A DNA stretch of 7,751 bases, taken from contig DATELY010000217.1 in the NCBI GenBank assembly GCA_035276085.1, positions 1 to 7,751 on the forward strand, in the 5' to 3' direction. Made by a program: the position numbers and the translations under genes. Below the pieces are notes generated by a model. It saw only the letters and a program-made list of their open reading frames with translations. It was not told the DNA's origin and ran no database searches. Shown here one piece after another: positions 1 to 5,285 of the stretch. Every line of letters starts with the position of its first letter. The stretch's first letter is position 1. Origin of the DNA: DATELY01 sp035276085. Its GTDB lineage: Bacteria > Pseudomonadota > Gammaproteobacteria > Steroidobacterales > Steroidobacteraceae.

Positions 1-168
1 GCAACGACGGAGATGCTCTACATCGATACGAACGACGCAAACTTCAAAACGGTCTGGTCTGCGGTTCTCTCAGCCTATGCTGCGGGTTCGACCGTGAGCG
101 TGAACCTCGATGGTTGCGTCAACGGCAGGCCGCAGGTTCGAGCCGTCGCGGTCCCTGCCATTTGGTGA
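1..168 (+). CDS. C-terminal fragment of a small hypothetical (probably exported) protein
   Basis: Frame 1 is open from the first base to TGA at 166-168 and encodes the last 55 residues of a protein that starts outside the window. The fragment contains LYIDTND and NFKTVWSAVLSAYAAG, then a valine-rich strand with one cysteine (VSVNLDGCVNGRP), and ends in AVPAIW. The pattern of a helix, a beta strand with DGC, and a conserved short tail resembles small secreted proteins of unknown function in gammaproteobacteria. That is a resemblance from memory, not a domain hit. The signal peptide, if present, is off the window. It is the only long gene segment here on the plus strand and runs toward the convergent toxin-antitoxin pair. 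I do not assign a function. Confidence 0.6.
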   Translation, partial: ATTEMLYIDTNDANFKTVWSAVLSAYAAGSTVSVNLDGCVNGRPQVRAVAVPAIW

Positions 169-311
169 TTGGGACTGACGGTGTCAGGTTTGCATATTTG
201 CGCTGATGGTGGATGCCGAGCCGAAGCGGTTGGGTGTGGAGTTGGTGAATCGCTATCGGGCGGTGAGACGGGCGGGGATGATTTGATCTTCGAGTGGATC
301 TTCGATCTCAA

Positions 312-336
312 GGGGCGCCAGGTTTCGGGTCGCCCC
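312..336 (-). terminator. Weak hairpin downstream of the toxin gene, possible terminator
   Basis: GGGGCG (312-317) and CGCCCC (331-336) can form a 6-bp all-GC stem with a 13-base loop, beginning 15 bases after the toxin stop codon. No T-run follows on either strand, so factor-independent termination is doubtful. The rest of 169-351 shows only a short tandem GATCTTCGA repeat (near 286-306) and no convincing gene. Confidence 0.25.
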
Positions 337-351
337 GTTCGTGTGTTGTCA

Positions 352-720
352 TCACTTCCAGAACGCCCGCAGCTCGAATGACAGCTGTCGATGGTGTTTG
401 ATCGACAGAAGATGGATAGTGTTCTTGCGTAGTGCGTATAGCACGAGGTAGTCGCCAGGAATGTACTCGCGAACCTCCGTGTGCGCTCCAAGCGCTGTTT
501 TGATGCGCCGATGCCTGATTTGCCCTTCGCCGGACTGCGGGCGCCGGTCGATGAACCGCCGGCCAAGGTTTGGGAAACTGCTGAGGTTCGGAATCAGCTG
601 ATCGAACAGAGTGGCGACCAGGATCTCGAATTCGTGCGCAGCCTCTGTTTGCAGCAGAAACGCACGAATAGACTCCAGGTTGGACTCGAAATTGGCAGCC
701 AGTCGAACCGAGTACTTCAT
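352..720 (-). CDS. RelE/ParE family toxin of a type II toxin-antitoxin pair
   Basis: This gene encodes 122 residues from ATG at 718-720 to TGA at 352-354. It starts MKYSVRLAANFESNLESIRA, a helical N-terminus typical of ParE/RelE folds. The C-terminal half carries a basic stretch (GQIRHRRIK, about residues 67-74), then EVREYIPGDYLVLYAL (about 82-97) and the closing strand HLLSIKHHRQLSFEL (about 103-117). The fold core YLVLYAL followed by LLSIKHHRQ is the usual family signature. Members act as mRNA-cleaving or gyrase-poisoning toxins; the sequence does not tell me which. The frame is open further upstream, but that part overlaps the antitoxin and looks out of frame, so I used the ATG just after the antitoxin stop. 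The antitoxin TGA and this ATG are separated by one base, which implies translational coupling. Confidence 0.85.
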   Translation of the reverse strand: MKYSVRLAANFESNLESIRAFLLQTEAAHEFEILVATLFDQLIPNLSSFPNLGRRFIDRRPQSGEGQIRHRRIKTALGAHTEVREYIPGDYLVLYALRKNTIHLLSIKHHRQLSFELRAFWK

Positions 721-721
721 C

Positions 722-1021
722 TCAACGGCTGGGACGCTTCCTGCGCGAGATGTATTTCGCGCGAGCTTCCGCGACTGCAACGGTGCGACCTGCCTCGATG
801 TCCGCAAGTCCCCGCTCCACTTCGTCCAGCAAAGTAAGGTGAATGTGCTCTCGCTCCAGGCGATGGTAGTGGTCGAGGCGACGCGCATCGATGAGCGCCA
901 CGTAGCTCTCCCCATTGCGGGTAATGAGCTTCTCCTTACCTACGCGAGCTTCCTCCGCCAATTCCGTCAATCGAGCCCTGACCTGATTCAGAGGAACGAT
1001 GTCATCGGTGTTGATGGGCAT
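722..1021 (-). CDS. Phd/YefM family antitoxin
   Basis: This 99-residue protein begins MPINTDDIVPLNQVRARLTE and continues LAEEARVGKEKLITRNGESY, then VALIDARRLDHY. The arrangement is the classic Phd/YefM DNA-binding fold: an N-terminal strand, a helix (residues 11-26), the strand ITRNGESYVALI (33-44), and a helix. The tail after residue 55 is helical and charged (GLADIEAGRTVAVAEARAK) and would be the toxin-binding region. The frame is open to 1090, and an alternative ATG lies at 1031-1033 (adding MNSC). I prefer 1021 because conserved sequence starts there, but neither start has a clear Shine-Dalgarno sequence. The antitoxin-first order with a one-base gap to the toxin fits an autoregulated operon in which the antitoxin represses its own promoter. 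Confidence 0.87.
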   Translation of the reverse strand: MPINTDDIVPLNQVRARLTELAEEARVGKEKLITRNGESYVALIDARRLDHYHRLEREHIHLTLLDEVERGLADIEAGRTVAVAEARAKYISRRKRPSR

Positions 1022-1054
1022 ACATGAATTCATTAACGAATAAGATGTTGGATC

Positions 1055-1084
1055 TTTGTATCCGCCCACGCTGCCGGGGGGCAA
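1055..1084 (-). promoter_or_regulatory. Possible sigma70-type promoter of the toxin-antitoxin operon
   Basis: On the minus strand TTGCCC (1079-1084) and TACAAA (1055-1060) are separated by 18 bases, each matching 4 of 6 consensus positions. Transcription would start near 1048, about 25 bases before the antitoxin ATG. An imperfect inverted repeat GGAT-N6-ATCC (1050-1063) overlaps the -10 element and could be an operator. It is short enough to be chance. Confidence 0.3.
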
Positions 1085-1139
1085 TCTCACGGAAGAGGAT
1101 CGTTCGGAAACCGCGCACGTGGCGGCGTAGGCGTGCCGT

Positions 1140-1177
1140 CGGTGCCAGTAATACCGAATAACTTAAGCCTGGCACCG
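1140..1177. repeat. 9-bp perfect inverted repeat between the two antitoxin genes
   Basis: CGGTGCCAG (1140-1148) and CTGGCACCG (1169-1177) are perfect reverse complements separated by 20 AT-richer bases. They lie in the divergent intergenic region, upstream of the plus-strand gene at 1250. The site could be an operator, or a remnant of a REP-type palindrome; GGTGCC...GGCACC ends are common in such repeats. I cannot decide between these. Confidence 0.4.
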
Positions 1178-1194
1178 TCTGGCTTTCGCAGCGC

Positions 1195-1224
1195 TTTACC
1201 GCATCCGCTCCGCAGTACCATACT
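1195..1224 (+). promoter_or_regulatory. Possible promoter of the addiction-module component gene
   Basis: TTTACC (1195-1200) and CATACT (1219-1224) have an 18-base spacer, with four of six matches in each box. Predicted transcription would start near 1231, about 20 bases before the ATG at 1250. This is a weak match offered only because of its position. Confidence 0.25.
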
Positions 1225-1249
1225 TGTCGTAATTTCCGGGAGAGCACAC

Positions 1250-1453
1250 ATGAATTTGCCGCTGAAGCGAATGACAAAGGTGGAGAAATTGCGAACCATG
1301 GAGGAACTGTGGATCGACATTACTCGTGATGAAGCGGGTTATGTTTCTCCATCGTGGCACTTCGATGAGCTACGCAGAACTGCGGCGGGCATCAGGAGTG
1401 GCGCCGTGAAGTTCACTGATTGGGAGGTCGCCAAGAAATCGTTGCGCCGCTGA
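1250..1453 (+). CDS. Lone addiction-module component (PF09720-like antitoxin)
   Basis: This gene encodes 67 residues. The N-terminus MNLPLKRMTKVEKLRTMEELW is the family hallmark: a short lead, then a helix that starts at the 'M/LT-x-x-EKL' position and ends in ELW. It is followed by SPSWHFDELRRTAAGIRSG (about residues 38-56) and a short tail FTDWEVAKKSLRR, where the family usually has 'W-x-x-[VL]-[KR]'. GGGAGAG five bases before the ATG is a good Shine-Dalgarno sequence and fixes the start; the longer upstream open frame lacks such support. Members normally sit in front of a RelE-type toxin gene. Here no toxin reading frame follows in 1454-1611, so this is an orphan or a remnant. Basis: the motif is seen, the family role is known, and loss of the partner is inferred. 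Confidence 0.72.
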   Translation: MNLPLKRMTKVEKLRTMEELWIDITRDEAGYVSPSWHFDELRRTAAGIRSGAVKFTDWEVAKKSLRR

Positions 1454-1611
1454 AACGTGCGCTCGAAGACTAATCATTGAATGGGCGCGTCACCGCCACG
1501 TAGGCAAGCACGACTCACGCCGTCGCGGATCATCGCTGCGTTGTCCGCAATCTGTTGATCCCGTCTTTCTGAAGCGGCCGAGTCAGGGTCGACCGGAAGT
1601 CGCAGCTCCGT
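1454..1611. other. Gene-free stretch between two converging genes
   Basis: I translated the plus frames of this stretch looking for the toxin expected after the addiction component. I found no start with a ribosome-binding site and no recognisable RelE-like sequence. No hairpin followed by a T-run is visible for either the plus-strand gene or the FHA gene that ends at 1612. Confidence 0.5.
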
Positions 1612-2469
1612 CTAAGCGACGAGACTCACACGAAAGGCGCGATCGGCGATGCGCAGCACGTCGCCCTCGCGCAGCACCTGCTTCTTCACCTGGCGTTGAT
1701 TCACGAAGCAGCCATTCACGCTGCCGACGTCGACGAGCGTCACGGAGTTGCCGCTCACCAACAGGCGGGCGTGATCTCGGCTCACGAGCGGTGAGGGCAC
1801 GCACAGGTCGCTTTCGGACGTGCGGCCCACCGTAATGACTTTGCGATCCAGGACCATGGCCGGACCATCGTGACCGACGGGTTCCAGTCGTGGGGGATGG
1901 TTGGGATCGAGCTCGGTCGGTGATTCGTACTGTCCTGAAATGGGTTCGGCCGCGCGCAACGCATCGAGATCGATCCGCAACGTTGCGATCAGCTCGGACA
2001 TCTCCTGGATCTGACGCTGTGCGTCCTGCAACTGCGATTCCAGATCGCGGCGCTCGTCTTCGGTGGCCTTCAGTTCGGCACGTGCCGTGTTGAGCCACCC
2101 GTCACGCAGGCGCACTGCGCGCTGCAGTTCCTCTTCCGCACGGGTGAGCCGGCTCACTTCGGCTCGCGTGGCCGCGAGCGCCAAGGCCTGCGCGGCGGGA
2201 TCATCGTTTCCCTCAACCTCTGCAGCGGTGTTTGCAGGAGCTGGAACGACGTCGAGATCGAGCTCAACGTATGCCGTCTCTTCCGCGAATGCAACGTCCG
2301 ACAGCGACGTGTCGATCTTCACGCTAGCCAAAGCGGGCGTCCCACGAGAGATCGGAACGGTCGCTTCCGTGGCGTCATTATGTTGGGCTGAGGGCGTGTG
2401 CATCGAAGCGTCACTTGAGGTCTGAATGGCCACTATCGTAGAGGCGAAGCGCACGGCCACGACGTGCAT
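1612..2469 (-). CDS. FHA domain protein with long coiled coil
   Basis: The protein is 285 residues in three parts. Residues 1-90 are low-complexity and acidic, probably disordered. Residues about 95-175 are a heptad-rich helix (EVSRLTRAEEELQRAVRL to LQDAQRQIQEMSELIATL), very likely a coiled coil. Residues about 200-285 form an FHA domain. The FHA signature is complete: ITVGRTSES (GR at 215-216), SRDHARLL (S230, R231, H233) and SVNGCFVN (S250, N252, G253), followed by LREGDVLRIA. These are the loops that bind phosphothreonine peptides in known FHA domains. There is no signal peptide or membrane segment, so it is probably cytoplasmic, acting as a dimeric or oligomeric adaptor. An in-frame TGA two codons before ATG 2467-2469 limits the N-terminus; ATG at 2403 (residue 23) is an alternative. 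No kinase or phosphatase gene is adjacent, so its partner is unknown. Confidence 0.85.
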   Translation of the reverse strand: MHVVAVRFASTIVAIQTSSDASMHTPSAQHNDATEATVPISRGTPALASVKIDTSLSDVAFAEETAYVELDLDVVPAPANTAAEVEGNDDPAAQALALAATRAEVSRLTRAEEELQRAVRLRDGWLNTARAELKATEDERRDLESQLQDAQRQIQEMSELIATLRIDLDALRAAEPISGQYESPTELDPNHPPRLEPVGHDGPAMVLDRKVITVGRTSESDLCVPSPLVSRDHARLLVSGNSVTLVDVGSVNGCFVNQRQVKKQVLREGDVLRIADRAFRVSLVA

Positions 2470-2589
2470 GCTTCACGTCATGCGCATCGCAATTCCCTGC
2501 GAAAGCACACTCGTCACGCGATCAGTAAAAGGATTCGACACAGTGCCTGCGGAAGCTTGACGCCAGTCACGTTTGCGAGGGACATAAGC

Positions 2590-2609
2590 GCACTGCACTA
2601 CAGCAGTGC
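2590..2609. terminator. 7-bp hairpin downstream of the second DGPF gene
   Basis: GCACTGC (2590-2596) and GCAGTGC (2603-2609) are perfect complements around a 6-base loop, about 20 bases beyond the stop codon of the gene ending at 2630. A terminator role is possible, but only a short CTTAT stretch follows on the minus strand. Nothing else stands out in 2470-2629. Confidence 0.3.
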
Positions 2610-2629
2610 TGCCACTGTGCGGACAGCGT

Positions 2630-2998
2630 TTACTGCAATTCCCCACCCGGGTAGTACAGCGCCACCGGCCGCACTTCCAGCGCGCGCGCATTGCAAGCAG
2701 CGCCGATGAGCCGGGCCGTTTCATGCGCTTCGTCGAGCGTGGCGCACTTCACGATGTAGAAGCCCAGCAACTGCTCTTTCGTCTCTGCGAAGGGGCCGTC
2801 GAGTACGACGGGCGTATTGCCTTGACGCAGTGTGGTCGCAGCAGTGGTGGGCATCAGCCGTGCGACGGGCCCGAGCTTGCCTTCCGCGGCCAGCTTGCGT
2901 TGTACGGCTTCGTGTCGTGCGATCAGCGCATCGAACTCCGGCTTGCTCAAGGTGCCCACCACTGCTTCGGAATCGTAAATGAGCACGGAATAGAGCAT
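2630..2998 (-). CDS. DGPF/YCII-related protein, second copy, of the ECF sigma module
   Basis: This is a 122-residue cytoplasmic protein of the YCII-related (PF03795, 'DGPF') family. It opens MLYSVLIYDS, has a helix with EFDALIARHEAVQRKL, KLGPVARLMP (41-50), the signature DGPFAETKEQLLGFY (67-81), and a final strand ALEVRPV. Length is normal for the family. By hand alignment it shares roughly half its residues with the DGPF protein at 4652-5017, including every signature position. No catalytic activity is established for these sigma-linked members; they are thought to be part of, or targets of, the ECF42 pathway. AGGA about 10 bases before the ATG overlaps the TAG stop of the small peptide gene just upstream, and the 12-base gap points to translational coupling. 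I infer that both are expressed from the promoter at 3175-3201. Confidence 0.9.
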   Translation of the reverse strand: MLYSVLIYDSEAVVGTLSKPEFDALIARHEAVQRKLAAEGKLGPVARLMPTTAATTLRQGNTPVVLDGPFAETKEQLLGFYIVKCATLDEAHETARLIGAACNARALEVRPVALYYPGGELQ

Positions 2999-3010
2999 TG
3001 CGGCAGTGTC

Positions 3011-3142
3011 CTATGACCGAGGCGTGTGGCTGATGGTTGAGCGCTTGATCCTGAATCTTCGAATCCACAGCGCAAGTGCACCACCGGCGGATACGCTGCC
3101 GCCGGCGATGATCATTGCGGTCGAAATGCATGCTGGGCACAT
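3011..3142 (-). CDS. 43-residue CPxC membrane peptide in the ECF sigma module
   Basis: This gene is shorter than usual ORF cut-offs. It starts ATG 3140-3142, ends TAG 3011-3013, and has a strong Shine-Dalgarno GAGGAG six bases upstream of the start. The product begins MCPACISTAM, giving a Cys-Pro-Ala-Cys pair at residues 2-5. A glycine/alanine-rich hydrophobic segment follows (about 7-27, including IIAGGSVSAGGALALWI), then a basic tail RRFRIKR and a short polar end. This looks like a single-pass membrane peptide with the basic part inside and the cysteine pair at or near the outer edge; topology is inferred. The CxxC pair could be redox-active or metal-binding. It sits between the sigma gene and the second DGPF gene, 12 bases before the latter, behind a promoter that matches the module. 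I recall similar MCPAC-starting short peptides in proteobacteria, but know of no assigned function. Confidence 0.82.
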   Translation of the reverse strand: MCPACISTAMIIAGGSVSAGGALALWIRRFRIKRSTISHTPRS

Positions 3143-3174
3143 GGCGGGCTCCTCGTTGGGGGTGTCTTCCCAAG

Positions 3175-3201
3175 GACGAACCGCATCGAGGACATCCGAC
3201 A
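3175..3201 (-). promoter_or_regulatory. Candidate ECF42 promoter for the CPxC peptide and second DGPF gene
   Basis: On the minus strand TGTCGG (3196-3201) is followed after exactly 17 bases by CGTC (3175-3178). The likely start is near 3168, giving a leader of about 26 bases before the CPxC peptide ATG. The same boxes with the same spacing occur upstream of the first DGPF gene (5048-5074); both also share AT directly after TGTCGG. I recall TGTCGA / CG[A/T]C as the reported ECF42 promoter consensus in Streptomyces; this is five of six plus a full match. Confidence 0.72.
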
Positions 3202-3215
3202 GCCGAGCGAACGGC

Positions 3216-4496
3216 TCAGACAGTGCGCGAATTCTTACGCGAGCTGCGCTGACTGCCGTCCTTCATCAGGCGATCGATGTGCGAGCGAATGTGTGCAGCC
3301 TCCTGCGCCGTGTTGGCCAGCGCAATCGCGCGATCGAACGCGACGCGGGCTTCGTCCATGCGTTCCAGTTGCATGAGTAGCGCGCCGCGCAGGCCGAAGA
3401 AGTGAAAGTAGTTGCCGAGCCGATCGGCCAAAGGCTCGATCATCGCCAGCGCCGCGGCGGCACCTTGCACTTTCGACACCGCGACGGCGCGGTTGAGCGT
3501 GATGACAGGCGAGGGCTGGATCTGTTCCAGCACCGCATACAAGCGATCGATCTCTTCCCATTGAGTATCTTCCGCGCGCTCCGCCTGCGAATGCACGCCG
3601 GCGATGGCAGCCTGCACCTGATAACTGCCAGGGCGACGATGGCGCACGGCCTTCTCGATCATGGCCAGGCCTTCTTCGATCAGGCGTCGGTCCCAGAGTG
3701 AGCGATCCTGATCCTCCAACAGCACGATGTTGCCGCTCGTATCCAAACGCGCGGGGGCGCGTGCGTGTTGCAGCAGCAGCAGTGCGGTCAGTCCCATGAT
3801 CTCCGGCTCCGCCGGAAACAAGCGCAGCAGTAGCCGCGACAGCCGGATGGCTTCCTCGCACAACGGCACGCGGACATGCTCTTCACCGCCGCTGGCCGAA
3901 TAGCCTTCGTTGAAGAGCAGATAAATCATCGCGGCCACGACGCCGAGCCGCTCGCTGCGTTCGACGGCACTCGGGGTTTCGAAGGGCACACTGGCCGCGC
4001 CGATGGCGCGCTTGGCACGGGTGATCCGTTGCTCCATCGCCGCTTCACTCACGAGAAAAGCGCGGGCGATTTCCTTGACCGTCAATCCCGACACGATGCG
4101 CAAAGCGACGGGAATCTGTTGCGTGGCTGGCAGATCGGGATGGCAGCAGACGAACAGCAGGCGCAGCACGTCATCGCGATACTGCGAGTTGTCGAGGCGC
4201 TCGGCCAGGTCTTCCTGAGATTCATCGGGCGTCGCCTCGGCCTGTTCGTCCGAAAGCGGTTCCTGGCGCTTGTTCCGGCGTGCCTGATCGAGGCCGAAAT
4301 TGCGCCCGACGAAAATGAGCCACGCCGCCGGATCGCGCGGCGGCCCATTCACGGGCCAGGATTTCATCGCACGCAGACACGCCTCTTGAAAGGCTTCCTC
4401 GGCGGTGTCGAGATCGCGGAAATAACGGAGCAATGCACCGACAGCCTGAGGCCGAGCGGCCTTGAGCGATTCCGACATCCACGCCAGGTCGGTCAT
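3216..4496 (-). CDS. ECF42-type RNA polymerase sigma factor with large C-terminal extension
   Basis: The protein has 426 residues, against about 180 for a plain ECF sigma factor; this is the normal size of the COG4941/ECF42 group. Sigma region 2 covers about residues 12-76 (AVGALLRYFRDLDTAEEAFQ, then DPAAWLIFVGRNFGLDQARR), where it should melt and bind the -10 element. Region 4 covers about 105-165 (RLLFVCCHPDLP, then SGLTVKEIARAFLVSEAAME, a helix-turn-helix for the -35). Residues about 170-410 are a helical TPR-like extension with group hallmarks YLLFNEGYSASGG, EDQDRSLWD and ITLNRAVAVSKVQGAAAAL. No anti-sigma factor gene is present, as usual for this group; the extension is believed to regulate activity. 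The ATG at 4496 has no Shine-Dalgarno sequence (the leader ends GCCCGCCC), and a 25-bp hairpin lies in the 155-base leader. DGPF genes lie on both sides. A short stem (3201-3216) overlaps the stop. Confidence 0.93.
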   Translation of the reverse strand: MTDLAWMSESLKAARPQAVGALLRYFRDLDTAEEAFQEACLRAMKSWPVNGPPRDPAAWLIFVGRNFGLDQARRNKRQEPLSDEQAEATPDESQEDLAERLDNSQYRDDVLRLLFVCCHPDLPATQQIPVALRIVSGLTVKEIARAFLVSEAAMEQRITRAKRAIGAASVPFETPSAVERSERLGVVAAMIYLLFNEGYSASGGEEHVRVPLCEEAIRLSRLLLRLFPAEPEIMGLTALLLLQHARAPARLDTSGNIVLLEDQDRSLWDRRLIEEGLAMIEKAVRHRRPGSYQVQAAIAGVHSQAERAEDTQWEEIDRLYAVLEQIQPSPVITLNRAVAVSKVQGAAAALAMIEPLADRLGNYFHFFGLRGALLMQLERMDEARVAFDRAIALANTAQEAAHIRSHIDRLMKDGSQRSSRKNSRTV

Positions 4497-4504
4497 GGGC
4501 GGGC

Positions 4505-4517
4505 GCCGCTAGGCGGC
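4505..4517. repeat. Small GC stem close to the sigma factor start codon
   Basis: GCCGC (4505-4509) and GCGGC (4513-4517) are complementary around a TAG loop, nine bases from the sigma factor ATG. In the mRNA this would occupy the place where a ribosome-binding site is expected. No such site is visible there. Confidence 0.35.
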
Positions 4518-4525
4518 GGTCGGCG

Positions 4526-4595
4526 GGTCGGCTCGTTAGCTGGCCAGAAGAGCGCGTCGCGCGAGCATCCCTTCTGGCCAACTAGCCAGCCGACC
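4526..4595. repeat. 25-bp imperfect inverted repeat in the leader of the sigma factor gene
   Basis: The left arm 4526-4550 (starting GGTCGGCT, ending TGGCCAGAAG) and the right arm 4571-4595 (starting CTTCTGGCCA, ending AGCCGACC) are reverse complements with three mismatches in 25. The 20-base loop contains a further perfect 11-base palindrome, GCGCG-T-CGCGC (4552-4562). No T-run follows on either strand, so it is not a standard terminator. It lies between the first DGPF gene and the sigma gene, and could limit or modulate read-through into the latter, stabilise the RNA, or be a mobile palindromic repeat. Its TGGCC/TAGCC words resemble the 7-base repeats near 5856-5974. Confidence 0.75.
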
Positions 4596-4651
4596 AGCAA
4601 GCCCGATACCCAACCTCTGTCGCTTATCGTGCGCATCGTTGCCGCCCGGTA

Positions 4652-5017
4652 TTAGGCCGTCGCTGTCTTCGTGATCTGCCCCATCCGAATGGGTCGAATC
4701 TCCAGTGCGCCTGACTCTCCCACCATGCCCTTGGCCGCGGCGATCGCTTCTTCGATCGACTCGCAATCGACGACGTAGAACCCGAGCAGCTGTTCTTTGG
4801 TTTCAGCGAACGGTCCGTCGATGACCAACGGCTCACGCCCCGCACGCACCGTAACGGCCGCCTTTGTCGGCATCAGCCGGACAGCCGCACCCAGTTTGCC
4901 CGCGTTCGCAAGCTTGTCCGTCACCAGCGCCCGCTTCGCAAGCACGGCGTCGTCCTCTTCCTTCGTCCAGGAATAGACCTCTTTCTCGGCGTGGTAACAC
5001 AGGATTCCGTAGAGCAT
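4652..5017 (-). CDS. DGPF/YCII-related protein, first copy, of the ECF sigma module
   Basis: This 121-residue protein begins MLYGILCYHAEKEVYSWTKE, has KLGAAVRLMP (41-50) and the family signature DGPFAETKEQLLGFY (67-81), and ends in ALEIRPIRMGQ plus a short Thr/Ala tail. It is about half identical to the copy at 2630-2998 by hand alignment, with divergence mostly in the N-terminal helix and the region after residue 86. A good Shine-Dalgarno (GAGGA, 8 bases upstream) supports the ATG at 5015-5017. It is the first gene of the module in transcription order, with a candidate ECF42 promoter 31 bases upstream. Its role is not known biochemically; families of this type are recurrent genomic partners of ECF42 sigma factors. 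It may be co-transcribed with the sigma gene 155 bases downstream. Confidence 0.9.
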   Translation of the reverse strand: MLYGILCYHAEKEVYSWTKEEDDAVLAKRALVTDKLANAGKLGAAVRLMPTKAAVTVRAGREPLVIDGPFAETKEQLLGFYVVDCESIEEAIAAAKGMVGESGALEIRPIRMGQITKTATA

Positions 5018-5047
5018 GGGGACGCGTCCTCGCGGGGTTTATTGGAA

Positions 5048-5074
5048 GACGTCGGAGTATGCCGCGATCCGACA
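5048..5074 (-). promoter_or_regulatory. Candidate ECF42 promoter for the first DGPF gene (and possibly the sigma gene)
   Basis: On the minus strand TGTCGG (5069-5074) is followed after exactly 17 bases by CGTC (5048-5051). Transcription would start near 5041, leaving about 24 bases of leader containing the GAGGA ribosome-binding site. The second copy of this bipartite site is at 3175-3201. The site lies just outside the palindrome array at 5117-5287. Confidence 0.72.
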
Positions 5075-5118
5075 GGAGTGGAGCTGGTGTGGGTGTTGAT
5101 GGGGCGGTGGCGCGTTTG

Positions 5119-5139
5119 CCCCCACCCTAACCCTCCCCC
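5119..5139 (-). other. G-quadruplex motif, left copy (G-rich strand is minus)
   Basis: The minus strand reads G5-A-G3-TTA-G3-T-G5, four G-runs with loops of 1, 3 and 1 bases. That is a textbook intramolecular G-quadruplex pattern. It is inside the left palindrome unit, upstream of the first DGPF gene promoter. Confidence 0.6.
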
Positions 5140-5264
5140 GCTGCGCAGGGGAGGGGACCAGAAGGCAGCGGTCGATTCTGGAATCGTGTTCTCTCTCCTG
5201 CGCAAGGGAGGAGACCAGAGGTGTAGTGGTTCGGATCTGAATCCTGTCCCCTCCCCTGCGCAGC

Positions 5265-5285
5265 GGGGGAGGGTTAGGGTGGGGG
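5265..5285 (+). other. G-quadruplex motif, right copy, overlapping a stop codon
   Basis: The plus strand carries the same G5-A-G3-TTA-G3-T-G5 pattern. Its TTA is the complement of the TAA stop (5274-5276) of the phosphoribosyltransferase gene. The G-rich strand is the template strand of that gene. Confidence 0.6.

Noticed and set aside
169..381. 70-codon plus-strand frame after the first gene
   Set aside because: It can start only at TTG, has no ribosome-binding site, runs over the hairpin and the end of the toxin gene, and resembles nothing known.
721..915. N-terminal extension of the toxin to a start at 915
   Set aside because: The added 65 residues overlap the antitoxin gene in another frame and look random; the ATG at 718-720 sits directly after the antitoxin stop.
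1583..2098. 171-codon arginine-rich open frame on the minus strand
   Set aside because: It overlaps the FHA gene in another frame, and the composition (Arg/Ser/Gly-rich) is typical of a frame shadow.
2721..3173. 150-codon minus-strand frame across the CPxC peptide and second DGPF gene
   Set aside because: It is in a different frame from both real genes, Arg/His-rich, and lacks its own ribosome-binding site; the 43-codon frame has a strong one and coherent protein features.
3201..3216. Hairpin AGCCG-N6-CGGCT at the sigma factor stop as a terminator
   Set aside because: Stem of only five pairs with no T-run, and it overlaps the candidate -35 box of the next promoter.
3876..4655. 259-codon open frame on the plus strand opposite the sigma factor gene
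   Set aside because: It is antisense to a clearly conserved sigma factor and has no family features; it is a by-product of high GC content.
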